Positions 54,688 to 62,577 of a stretch of 64,000 bases of DNA are shown in pieces (positions within the stretch are counted from its first letter, which is position 1; every line of letters begins with the position of its first letter). Where the stretch lies: NCBI RefSeq assembly GCF_000685275.1, contig NZ_ARYK01000001.1:868001-932000 (forward strand), given 5' to 3'. Made by a program: the position numbers and the translations under genes. This DNA comes from Hyphomonas johnsonii MHS-2. Its GTDB lineage: Bacteria > Pseudomonadota > Alphaproteobacteria > Caulobacterales > Hyphomonadaceae. The notes under the pieces are model-generated. The model saw only the letters and a program-made list of their open reading frames with translations. It had not been told where the DNA came from and made no database searches.

Positions 54688-55655
54688 TCCAGGGCGTGTT
54701 CTCCGCCGGCTGAACTCGGCACCGGTTCCAGGCCAGCCAGGTGACGGGCCGTGCGCAGTATGAGCGCGCCCATGACTTGCGGAGGCACGGCAATAACAGC
54801 GAGTGCGCCAGTGAGGTTACGGTCCCGCTTCATTTCGATCAGGTGCATCCAGGCCCATTGCTTGTGGGCAAGCGTTTTGTGTTCGGCAACGGCCTTGCGT
54901 GCATCCGGACTTAGGTCGGGATGGCGCAACAGCTCGATGTCCCGATCCAGGATTTTCCTGAGGTCACTGGCCGCATATTCTTTCGACAGGGAATTGGGGT
55001 AGTCCACGGAGAAATATCCGCAGGGATCCACGACGCCGAACCTGGCCCCGGCCACAAGGGCGCGGGCATACAGGTCGTAATCTTCCGACAGGCGCATGCT
55101 CTCATTGTAGGAAATGGAGTTCGAACGGAGGAAGCCTGTCCGCATGATCGGCTTCAGATATCCAAGTTCCCGGCGGCTTCCGGTGTATTTGTCGATGTTC
55201 TCGCGTGCGAACCGCGCGAGATCGAGCTCTACGAGACCGATCGGCTGATCTGACCAGAGGCGTGAACCTCGTTTCGGGTCGGGGCCTGGATCGACCCGTA
55301 TCAGGTCATCTGCCAGGAAGTCGAAATGCTTGTCTTCGGCAATCTCCAGCAAGCGTCGCAGCCGATCCTCATGCATGAAATCATCGCCATCAAGGATTGC
55401 GATCCACTCCGTCTCGACCATTGATATCGCCCGATTGCGGGCGGCTGACGGTCCGCGGTTCTGAGGTTGGATCAGCAGGGCAAGATTGGGCTCGCTGGCC
55501 GCCAGGACCTGCACCTTTGGTACGGTTTCATCGGACGAGCCGTCATCGACGACGATGACCTGTGTCGGCACGGTCTGGCGCAGCGCACTGAGAATTGCTG
55601 CCTCAATGGTCGCCGCATTGTTGTAGCAGGGTATGACGACTGTGATTTCAATCAT
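54636..55655 (-). CDS. Glycosyltransferase family 2
   Basis: A 339-residue GT-A protein: TVVIPCYNNAATIEAAILSA, VVDDGSSDET and ILDGDDFM (the metal motif). The C-terminal part continues with MRLSEDYDLYARAL, typical of the acceptor site. Its last 52 bases lie inside the end of the flippase gene on the other strand, which is a large overlap for convergent genes and could cause antisense effects. It follows the SDR gene by 61 bases on the same strand. Confidence 0.87.
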   Translation of the reverse strand: MIEITVVIPCYNNAATIEAAILSALRQTVPTQVIVVDDGSSDETVPKVQVLAASEPNLALLIQPQNRGPSAARNRAISMVETEWIAILDGDDFMHEDRLRRLLEIAEDKHFDFLADDLIRVDPGPDPKRGSRLWSDQPIGLVELDLARFARENIDKYTGSRRELGYLKPIMRTGFLRSNSISYNESMRLSEDYDLYARALVAGARFGVVDPCGYFSVDYPNSLSKEYAASDLRKILDRDIELLRHPDLSPDARKAVAEHKTLAHKQWAWMHLIEMKRDRNLTGALAVIAVPPQVMGALILRTARHLAGLEPVPSSAGGEHALDQGVAALLAATGGCEPA

Positions 55656-55716
55656 GACTTGCCCACTACATGCCGTTTGCCAACCGTGGCCGTGGAGATT
55701 GCAAAATTCGCGCCCG

Positions 55717-56532
55717 TTACGCCATCATCGCCCCATCCACGACGTGTTCCTGCCCGGTAATGTAGCTTGAGGCATCACTCGCCAGGAACACGATCAGATT
55801 CGCAACTTCGTCAGGTCGTCCTGCGCGCCCCATCGGTGTCGATGCCAGTGCAATCGCTTCAGCGCTGATGGCATTGGCTCCCGCCTGCAATTGCATCGCT
55901 TCCACTTGTTCTGCCGGCAAGCCGTCCATCATGCCGGTGATGGACTTCTGCCAGATCGGCGTATCGATGATGCCGGGATGGACAGAGTTTACCCGGATCG
56001 GAAGGCCCAAACGGGCACATTCGACAGCCGCGGCCTTCGTGAACAGCCGGACGCCGCCCTTGCTCGCGCAATATGCGCCGAGGTTCGCCGAGCCGCGTAG
56101 CCCCGCGACCGACGAAATGTTGATGATGGACCCGCCGGTCTTCTGCATTTCGCGCATGGCTGCACGCGTACCAAGGAATACGCTGTCCAGATTGACCGAC
56201 ATCTGCTTTTTCCAGTCAGCGAGGCTGAATTCCATGATCGCGCCGCCGATCGCGATGCCGGCATTGTTCACAAGGATTGACGCAGCTCCCAATTCAGTCC
56301 GGCAGAGGCCCATTATGGCGTCCCAGCGCGCTTCGTCGGTAACGTCCTGAACGGCCGCGTGGGCGGTGCCGCCTGAGCCGGTGATCAGCGTTGCAGTGTC
56401 CTTGGCGCCAGCTTCGTCCAAATCAGTCGCAAGGACTGACGCGCCTTCTGCCGCCAGGCTGACCGCGGCCGCCCGGCCAATGCCGCTCGCAGCGCCGGTA
56501 ACGATCGCGACGCGCCCCTCAAGTGATGCCAT
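55717..56532 (-). CDS. Short-chain dehydrogenase/reductase
   Basis: A 271-residue classical SDR. The cofactor motif TGAASGIG is at 12-19, D38/D40 region ATDLDEAGAK favours NAD, NNAG follows, and the catalytic tyrosine-lysine is YCASK. The C-terminal DGAMMA is usual. Such enzymes oxidise or reduce hydroxyl groups on many small molecules, and the substrate here is unknown. It lies between the polysaccharide genes and rpsD and may belong to neither. It is more like catabolic dehydrogenases than sugar-nucleotide enzymes. Confidence 0.87.
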   Translation of the reverse strand: MASLEGRVAIVTGAASGIGRAAAVSLAAEGASVLATDLDEAGAKDTATLITGSGGTAHAAVQDVTDEARWDAIMGLCRTELGAASILVNNAGIAIGGAIMEFSLADWKKQMSVNLDSVFLGTRAAMREMQKTGGSIINISSVAGLRGSANLGAYCASKGGVRLFTKAAAVECARLGLPIRVNSVHPGIIDTPIWQKSITGMMDGLPAEQVEAMQLQAGANAISAEAIALASTPMGRAGRPDEVANLIVFLASDASSYITGQEHVVDGAMMA

Positions 56533-56714
56533 GTTGTGCTCCCGTGAATATTATCTGCAGCCTCGCTGCTGCTGCAACAGGGGCACGGCTTGACGCTGCC
56601 GTCAATTTGGTGTTTTACCCGCCCCTTATCTACGGGGTGGTGCGGAGCCGCCGTTGAAATCGTGGGCGTGATCGAACATCGCCCACCGGCCCGCGCTGAA
56701 AACGAGGTACTACC

Positions 56715-57332
56715 ATGTCACGTCGCCACAGCGCGAAGTACAAGATCGACCGTCGGGTCGGCGAAAATATCTGGGGCCGTCCGAAGTCTCCCGTCAACAA
56801 GCGTAACTACAAGCCTGGACAGCACGGCCAGAACCGCCGCAGCAAAGTGTCCGACTTTGGTATGCAGCTCATGGCGAAGCAGAAGCTGAAGGGCTATTAC
56901 GGCGATATCACCGAGAAGCAGTTCTCACGTGTGTACGTCGAAGCCAGCCGGATGAAGGGCAACGCAGCCGAGAACCTGATCGGCCTGCTCGAATCACGCC
57001 TTGAAGCGTTCGTGTATCGCGCGAAGTTTGTTCCGACGATCTTTGCCGCCCGCCAGTTCGTCAACCATGGCCATGTCACGGTCAATGGTCGTCGTTGCAA
57101 TATTGGATCGGCTCGCCTGAAACCGGGTGATGTGGTCCAGATTCGCGAAAAGTCGCGCAACATTGCCCTCGTACTCGAAGCGCTCGGCAGCCCGGAACGC
57201 GACCTCCCGGAATACGTGGACGTTGACCCCAAGGCGATGTCGGCGACGTTCGTCCGCGTGCCGGAACTGGCCGACGTGCCCTATCCGGTCCAGATGGAAC
57301 CGGCGCAGGTGGTCGAATTCTACTCGTCCTGA
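56715..57332 (+). CDS. rpsD: 30S ribosomal protein S4
   Basis: A 205-residue ribosomal protein that starts 30S assembly by binding 16S rRNA. It shows the N-terminal [31 protein letters not shown] and the S4 domain with [14 protein letters not shown]...[14 protein letters not shown]. As in many alphaproteobacteria the gene is alone rather than in the alpha operon. A terminator follows. No S4 leader structure is evident in the 182 bases before it. Confidence 0.97.
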   Translation: MSRRHSAKYKIDRRVGENIWGRPKSPVNKRNYKPGQHGQNRRSKVSDFGMQLMAKQKLKGYYGDITEKQFSRVYVEASRMKGNAAENLIGLLESRLEAFVYRAKFVPTIFAARQFVNHGHVTVNGRRCNIGSARLKPGDVVQIREKSRNIALVLEALGSPERDLPEYVDVDPKAMSATFVRVPELADVPYPVQMEPAQVVEFYSS

Positions 57333-57358
57333 TGCACTTGTTTTTCTTGTAGTTTTAG

Positions 57359-57389
57359 AAAGGCCGCGCCAGACTGGAGCGGCCTTTTT
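57359..57389 (+). terminator. Rho-independent terminator after rpsD
   Basis: AAAGGCCGC pairs with GCGGCCTTT and continues into a T run. The loop is about 11 bases. It begins 27 bases after the stop codon. Confidence 0.85.
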
Positions 57390-57407
57390 GTATTTGGAGC
57401 CTCCCAC

Positions 57408-58235
57408 ATGCCGATACCCAGCATCAGCCAGGTGCGCCGCACACTTATCGTCCCGCATGGGAAGCCGTTCGACCTGGCCGCGCGGGACACAGGTGACCGG
57501 TCCCTGTTCGAAGACAAGGAAAATGCGAAAACCAGCCTGAAAAAGGACGCGGCGGTCATCAATGAATTGAAGGACAGGCTGTACGCCGGGAAGAAGCGGT
57601 CGGTCCTCGTGGTGCTGCAGGGAATGGACACTGCCGGCAAGTCCGGGACGATCAAGGGCGTGTTCGCCGACACGACGCCCCTCGGCATGGAAGTCAAGGC
57701 GTTCAAGGCGCCAAGTACGAACGAACTCGCCCGCGATTATCTCTGGCGCGTCCATGATGCAGTGCCGCGGAAAGGCCATATCGGCATTTTTGACCGGTCC
57801 CACTACGAGGACGTCCTGGTCGTCAAGGTGCGGGGGTTCGCTCCACCTGAAGCGATTGCCGAGCGCTACGCCCAAATCAATGCCTTCGAAAAGCACCTCA
57901 CCGAAAATGGTGTTGTCATCGTCAAATGCATGCTGAACGTTGGCTATGCAGAGCAGGGCATCCGGCTCCAGGAGCGCCTGATCGAACCGCACAAGCGGTG
58001 GAAATTCAATCCGGCCGATCTGGAAGATCGTGCTTTGTGGTCAGACTTCATGGCTGCCTATGAGACGGCCTTGTCACGGTGTTCCACACGCCATGCCCCC
58101 TGGTACGTGATTCCGTCCGACAGCCGTTCCCGGCGAAACGCCATGATCGCGCGGCTGGTACGCGGCGCGCTGGAAGACATGGACCTTGAATGGCCGGACC
58201 CGGGTCACGATGCCGGCGACTTCACGATCGTCTAG
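57408..58235 (+). CDS. Polyphosphate kinase 2 family protein
   Basis: A 275-residue PPK2 enzyme, which moves phosphate between polyphosphate and nucleotides. Walker A GMDTAGKSG is at 72-80 and the second motif DRSHYEDVL is at 129-137, followed by a lid region rich in arginine (LQERLIEPHKRWKFNP). It is a single-domain form, so it most likely phosphorylates AMP or ADP with polyphosphate as donor. It starts 19 bases after the rpsD terminator. It overlaps the next gene's stop by four bases on the opposite strand. Confidence 0.92.
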   Translation: MPIPSISQVRRTLIVPHGKPFDLAARDTGDRSLFEDKENAKTSLKKDAAVINELKDRLYAGKKRSVLVVLQGMDTAGKSGTIKGVFADTTPLGMEVKAFKAPSTNELARDYLWRVHDAVPRKGHIGIFDRSHYEDVLVVKVRGFAPPEAIAERYAQINAFEKHLTENGVVIVKCMLNVGYAEQGIRLQERLIEPHKRWKFNPADLEDRALWSDFMAAYETALSRCSTRHAPWYVIPSDSRSRRNAMIARLVRGALEDMDLEWPDPGHDAGDFTIV

Positions 58236-58864
58236 TGGAAATTCGTCGAGCCGCCTGAAACCGGGTTGTTGGCTTCCCGGTCAGCCGGATTGCCATAGAT
58301 GTCGACCGAACCGCCGCTGGATGTATGGCTGTGGGCTGCTTCACTGGCATAGGCGCTGGCTGACCCACCGCTGCTCGCATTCGCGGCAACTTTCCGGCAT
58401 TCGACCTTTCGAGCCTGTGCATTGCCGCCGGAATTGGCAACAATCTTCATCGACCCGCATTCGCCATCTGCAATGATCGAGGCGCCACTGGATGCATCAA
58501 TGGTCAACAGCTCCGCCGCCAGTCCGCTTGCCTTGATGCTGGATCCGGAGCTCGCTTCGATTTCCCGAAGCGTCGGCGCCGAGATGCGGACTTTGGCTTT
58601 AACGTCATGGCGCCAGTTTCTCATCGTCTTCTGGGATACGAAAAGGCGCTTGCCGTCCTGGCGGAGCTTCATGTCGTCCGGACCGCCTTGTTCGAACTCG
58701 ATCTCGACCGAATATTCAGGCGCGGCAACGAACGTGACGTCGACCCCTGCCGAGATGTCGAGCTCGTCAAAACCGGAATAGTTGTAGGTTTCCGTTGTGC
58801 CCGCGAGGGCATGCAGGGGGGCGAGGAGGGCGAGGGTGAGGGCCGCTAGGAGTGGCTTGCGCAT
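58232..58864 (-). CDS. Secreted DUF2807 (head GIN domain) protein A
   Basis: A 210-residue product with a signal peptide (LLAALTLALLAPLHALA). The mature part is a DUF2807 domain, a right-handed beta-helix recognised by repeating short turns such as SSGSSIKASG, DASSGASIIA and SSGGSVDIYGNP. The family is widespread and of unknown function; a role at the envelope is assumed. Downstream of a longer paralogue on the same strand, with 21 bases between, so they form one operon. Confidence 0.85.
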   Translation of the reverse strand: MRKPLLAALTLALLAPLHALAGTTETYNYSGFDELDISAGVDVTFVAAPEYSVEIEFEQGGPDDMKLRQDGKRLFVSQKTMRNWRHDVKAKVRISAPTLREIEASSGSSIKASGLAAELLTIDASSGASIIADGECGSMKIVANSGGNAQARKVECRKVAANASSGGSASAYASEAAHSHTSSGGSVDIYGNPADREANNPVSGGSTNFH

Positions 58865-58885
58865 GCTGGACGTCCTTGTCTTGGG

Positions 58886-59815
58886 TTAGCCGTTGAAGTC
58901 GATATCGCCGCCGCTGGATTCCTGGACATCGCGAGAGGCCGGGTTGCCGTGCACGGAAATATCCGCGCCACTTGATGCGCGGGCCTTGACGGAACCTGAA
59001 AGCGACGTGGAGATATCGGCGCCGCTGCTGGCCTGGATGTCACCCGAGACGCAGTCGAGATCATCCGCTTCGACGTCGGCGCTCGAGGACGCCGAGATAT
59101 TGATGTCCTTGCACGTGCCGCTGATGATGACGTCAGCGCTGGACGATGCATCGATCACGACTTGCGCGGTGTTCGCGGCGGTCACCTCGACATCCGTGCT
59201 GGATGAGGCCTCAAGGTCCAGTGATCCACCGCCGACGGCGGCCCTTATGTCCGAGCTGGACGACGCATCCAGCGTCAGGGACTCCGCAAGAAAGGCGCTG
59301 GCGTCGAGGTCGCCGCTGGACGATCCGCGCAGGTCTGCCGACGCGGCAGTTCCCGAAAGCGAGAGGTCGGCACTGGATGAGACAGACCCCGAAAAAGCGT
59401 TGCTGGCGATCCCCGTCGCGTCGAGGCGGGCGGACTGGGACGCAGCCGCGCCGTCCAGCGCCGGCGCGGTGACGCGCACGGTGTAGGTCGGGACCCGCTT
59501 GCCGTTGATCTTGATGATTTTCCGGCCGTTCTTGACGTTGACCGAGACGTTTCGTGCCCAGCCTTTCTTGTCGCGGAGGCTGTTGCGGCCGAGGTTTAGC
59601 TCGGAGCCCTCCTGCTCGATGTAGATATCGCTGAAGTCGCCGTCGTCCTGTTCGACGATAATCGAGGGCACCGGGCCGGTCTGGAATTCGACATCAATCG
59701 GACCACGGGCATTGATGGATGAAAAATCACCCGCAGGGAATGACTTGGTTTCGGCGAGGGCCAGCGGTGCCAGGAGGGCGGTCGTGGCCAGCAGGGTCAG
59801 GACAGGTTTCATCAT
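58886..59815 (-). CDS. Secreted DUF2807 (head GIN domain) protein B
   Basis: A 309-residue product with a signal peptide (LLATTALLAPLALA). After a strand-rich N-terminal part comes a ladder of repeats with the core SS(S/G)AD, for example DASSSSDI, EASSSTDV, DASSSADV, SASSSADV and QASSGADI, spaced about 18-22 residues. This is a DUF2807 beta-helix with more turns than its paralogue downstream. The surface would be a striped array of serine and aspartate. The upstream region carries two palindromes (59850-59891). Confidence 0.85.
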   Translation of the reverse strand: MMKPVLTLLATTALLAPLALAETKSFPAGDFSSINARGPIDVEFQTGPVPSIIVEQDDGDFSDIYIEQEGSELNLGRNSLRDKKGWARNVSVNVKNGRKIIKINGKRVPTYTVRVTAPALDGAAASQSARLDATGIASNAFSGSVSSSADLSLSGTAASADLRGSSSGDLDASAFLAESLTLDASSSSDIRAAVGGGSLDLEASSSTDVEVTAANTAQVVIDASSSADVIISGTCKDINISASSSADVEADDLDCVSGDIQASSGADISTSLSGSVKARASSGADISVHGNPASRDVQESSGGDIDFNG

Positions 59816-59849
59816 GATGAGGCTCCAGTTCGATCTGGCGCCACTAAAT

Positions 59850-59891
59850 ATATCGAATTACGATATGTCAACATATTGTTTTTCAATATGT
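59850..59891 (-). promoter_or_regulatory. Paired palindromes upstream of the DUF2807 operon
   Basis: Two inverted repeats sit side by side in an AT-rich island: ATATCG/CGATAT with 5 bases between, and ACATATTG/CAATATGT with 5 bases between. ATATGTCAA also occurs twice as a direct repeat. They lie 35-76 bases before the start codon, a good place for a repressor site. No regulator gene is adjacent. Confidence 0.45.
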
Positions 59892-59921
59892 CAAAAATCG
59901 AAATGAAACAGGGCCCTGAAA

Positions 59922-61259
59922 TCAGGCGGGCGCGCCGTAGAGGTCGTAGGCGTCGGAATCCGTGATTCTGACTGAAACGATATCGCCGGCTTTGAAGTTG
60001 GCGGCGCCGGTCAGGTGAACAATGCCATCAACTTCCGGGGCGTCTGCCTTGGTGCGGCCGATCATTTCGCCCGGTTCGTCACCGGGGCCGTCCAGGATGA
60101 CGTCCTGGAGGGTGCCGACCTGGCGCTTTGCGCGGTCGGCGGAGACCTCGGCCTGCGTTTCCATGAAGCGCTCCCAGCGGGATTGCTTGACCTCGTCCGG
60201 AACGTGCCCAGGCAGGGCGCGACTGTCGGCGTGGGCGACGTTTTCATAACGGAAACAACCGGCGCGGTCGATTTTGGCCTCGCGGACAAAGTCGAGCAAA
60301 ATTTCGAAATCCTCTTCGGTTTCGCCCGGGAACCCGACAATGAAGGTCGACCTGATGGCAAGATCCGGCACATCCCGACGCCATTGCTGGATGCGTTCAA
60401 GGACGCGGTCCTGTTTGGCGGGGCGCTTCATGGCCTTGAGGACATTTGCCGAGGCGTGCTGAAACGGGATGTCGAGATAGGGGGTGATCAGGCCTTCGGC
60501 CATCAGGGGGATGACCTGATCGACGTGGGGGTAGGGGTAGACGTAGTGCAGGCGTGTCCACACGCCGAGGCTGCCGAGGCCCTTCGCAAGATCAAGGAAG
60601 CGAGTCTCATAGGCGCTGCCTCGCCATGTTTCAGGCTTGTAGCGCACATCGAGGCCGTAGGCCGACGTATCCTGGCTGATCACCAGGAGTTCCTTTACAC
60701 CGGCGCGGACGAGTTGCTCTGCTTCGGTGAGAACATGGTGGATGGGGCGGGAAACCAGGTCGCCGCGGAGTTTCGGGATGATGCAGAAACTGCAGCGATT
60801 GTTACAGCCTTCGGATATTTTGAGGTAGGCATAGTGGCGCGGCGTGAGGCGCAGGCCAGCTTCCGGAACGAGGTCCATGTGGGGGTTGTGTGGGGGTGTC
60901 AGGTGCGTGTGGACCGCCGCCATGACGTCTTCGTACTGATGCGGCCCGGTAATGGCGAGCACCTTGGGATGGGCCTGCTCGATCACATCGGGTTCAGCGC
61001 CGAGGCAGCCGGTGACAATCACCTTGCCATTCGCCTCGATGGCTTCACCGATCGCTTCCAGGCTTTCGGTGCGCGCACTGTCGAGGAACCCGCACGTGTT
61101 GACCAGAACCAGGTCTGCCCCGGCATAGTCGGGCGCAATCTGGTACCCTTCGGCGCGCAGGCGGGTAATGATCCGCTCGGAATCCACAAGCGCCTTCGGG
61201 CAACCTAGCGAGACGATGCCGACTTTCGGCGCGGAAGTGCGAGTTGTGGTGATGGTCAT
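59922..61259 (-). CDS. rimO: Ribosomal protein S12 methylthiotransferase
   Basis: A 445-residue radical-SAM enzyme that adds a methylthio group to an aspartate of ribosomal protein S12. It has an N-terminal UPF0004 domain with cluster cysteines C20, C56 and C85, a radical-SAM domain with C152, C156 and C159 (CNNRCSFC) and a C-terminal TRAM domain. [14 protein letters not shown] at the start separates RimO from MiaB. Both Fe-S clusters depend on assembly such as the suf system at 11.6-18.6 kb. Confidence 0.96.
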   Translation of the reverse strand: MTITTTRTSAPKVGIVSLGCPKALVDSERIITRLRAEGYQIAPDYAGADLVLVNTCGFLDSARTESLEAIGEAIEANGKVIVTGCLGAEPDVIEQAHPKVLAITGPHQYEDVMAAVHTHLTPPHNPHMDLVPEAGLRLTPRHYAYLKISEGCNNRCSFCIIPKLRGDLVSRPIHHVLTEAEQLVRAGVKELLVISQDTSAYGLDVRYKPETWRGSAYETRFLDLAKGLGSLGVWTRLHYVYPYPHVDQVIPLMAEGLITPYLDIPFQHASANVLKAMKRPAKQDRVLERIQQWRRDVPDLAIRSTFIVGFPGETEEDFEILLDFVREAKIDRAGCFRYENVAHADSRALPGHVPDEVKQSRWERFMETQAEVSADRAKRQVGTLQDVILDGPGDEPGEMIGRTKADAPEVDGIVHLTGAANFKAGDIVSVRITDSDAYDLYGAPA

Positions 61260-61431
61260 GGCGCGCGCTTTAGCACATCGGAACGGGTTTGCGAGCGGCT
61301 TGTATCAGCCGCCATGCCTGTTCGAACGGCTAACCGGACGTAAACAGGCGCGCTGAAATTCTGTCGACCTGCTTTTTCTAACCAAAACCCAAGCCGTGTA
61401 GGGTGATGGCTGGAGGCGGCAGGAGGAATTC

Positions 61432-61689
61432 ATGGCTTGGTTCGGCACAGGCATTCTGTATTGGCTGGCTTCGGCCGTGGGCCTGTATCTGGTGGTCTAC
61501 GTGCTGCGCCAGTGGCGCAAGTCGGCGCGGGCCTGCTATCCCATGCCGTTCCGCCGGCGCAAAGGATACCTGATGGGCCTGTTGTTCAGTGTCAGCGTGA
61601 TGATGGTGCCGCTCGGCCTGAGGCCGGACTCTTGCGCTGGATGCATCGACAGTGCATACGCAGTCCCGGACGGGATATCCCGGAACTGA
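61432..61689 (+). CDS. Small membrane protein of unknown function
   Basis: An 85-residue product with two probable membrane helices (GILYWLASAVGLYLVVYVL and GYLMGLLFSVSVMMVPLGL) joined by a basic loop RRRKG. A pair of cysteines (SCAGC) follows the second helix. A strong GGAGGAA ribosome binding site supports the start. I do not recognise a family. The next gene, another small membrane protein, starts 74 bases later and may be co-transcribed. Confidence 0.7.
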   Translation: MAWFGTGILYWLASAVGLYLVVYVLRQWRKSARACYPMPFRRRKGYLMGLLFSVSVMMVPLGLRPDSCAGCIDSAYAVPDGISRN

Positions 61690-61763
61690 AGCGCGTGGCC
61701 CGCCGGCTGCGAAACCCCGTCGAATCTGGTAAGGTGTGCGCCTGACTGCGGGGGGACACGCCA

Positions 61764-62156
61764 ATGACGGACAAACCTGATTTCAGGAAATTGAGGCGCC
61801 TGCAGTTGATCGCCCTGTTGGCGGGCCTGGTTGTTTTCGGCGTGTCACTTTGGCTGATGGGGCAATTGCACCGGCCGGAATTGGCACCATTCGTCATGTG
61901 CTTTGCGTTCGCGAGCATCACATTCAGCGGCCTGTTCTATTTCGGCGCGCTGCTGACAGAGGGCTCGCTGCAGAAATACATCCTGTCCGACGATACGGTC
62001 ATCAAGGGCGAGTCCGTGGAAATGGTCACGCGAACCGAGACGACCGGCGATCCGCGGATCGACAAGTGGATCGGTACCTACGCCTTCGCGCGCAACCTGT
62101 TTGGTATGTCGATTATCCCGCTTGTCCTGCTCGCGGGCCTGTTTCTGTTCGGGTGA
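61764..62156 (+). CDS. Small membrane protein of unknown function
   Basis: A 130-residue protein with three predicted helices (LIALLAGLVVFGVSLWLMG, FVMCFAFASITFSGLFYFGAL, and MSIIPLVLLAGLFLFG at the C-terminus). The middle loop is charged and contains TRTETTGDPRIDKWIGTY. GGGG occurs shortly upstream as a ribosome binding site. The family is not known to me. It converges with the glutaredoxin gene at a distance of 2 bases. Confidence 0.7.
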   Translation: MTDKPDFRKLRRLQLIALLAGLVVFGVSLWLMGQLHRPELAPFVMCFAFASITFSGLFYFGALLTEGSLQKYILSDDTVIKGESVEMVTRTETTGDPRIDKWIGTYAFARNLFGMSIIPLVLLAGLFLFG

Positions 62157-62158
62157 AG

Positions 62159-62497
62159 TCAGGCGGCTTCGATTGCGACGCCCTGTTCGGTAAAGAAATC
62201 GCGGAGTTCGCCGCTTTCGAACATTTCCTTGACGATGTCACACCCGCCGACAAATTCACCCTTCACATACAGCTGGGGAATGGTCGGCCATTGCGAGTAG
62301 ACCTTGATGCCTTCACGCACGGCGGCGTCTTCCAGCACATTGGTCGATACGTATTCGACGCCGAGATAATCGAGCATCTGAACGACGACCGACGAGAATC
62401 CGCATTGCGGGAAGGTGGGCGTGCCCTTCATGAAAAGCACGACATCGTTTGATTTGACGGCTGTTTCGATAGCATCGAGCGTGGTCTGGTCAGTCAT
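62159..62497 (-). CDS. grxD: Monothiol glutaredoxin, Grx4/GrxD type
   Basis: A 112-residue monothiol glutaredoxin. The active site is CGFS in [29 protein letters not shown] follows, and both glutathione-binding sites are present. These proteins hold a [2Fe-2S] cluster with a BolA partner and take part in Fe-S delivery and iron sensing. A bolA gene, often next to it, is not seen here. Upstream is the M2 peptidase gene, 80 bases away. Confidence 0.95.
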   Translation of the reverse strand: MTDQTTLDAIETAVKSNDVVLFMKGTPTFPQCGFSSVVVQMLDYLGVEYVSTNVLEDAAVREGIKVYSQWPTIPQLYVKGEFVGGCDIVKEMFESGELRDFFTEQGVAIEAA

Positions 62498-62577
62498 GTT
62501 GAGGTCCTGGATAGCGCATTAGCCAGACATGTGTGGTGCGGAGCGGCCCGCGTCAAGCAGGCCGCCCCGCTGTGCGA

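Noticed and set aside
60015-61208. 397-codon plus-strand open frame opposite rimO
   Set aside because: rimO has all cluster cysteines and full length on the other strand; the mirror frame matches nothing I recognise.
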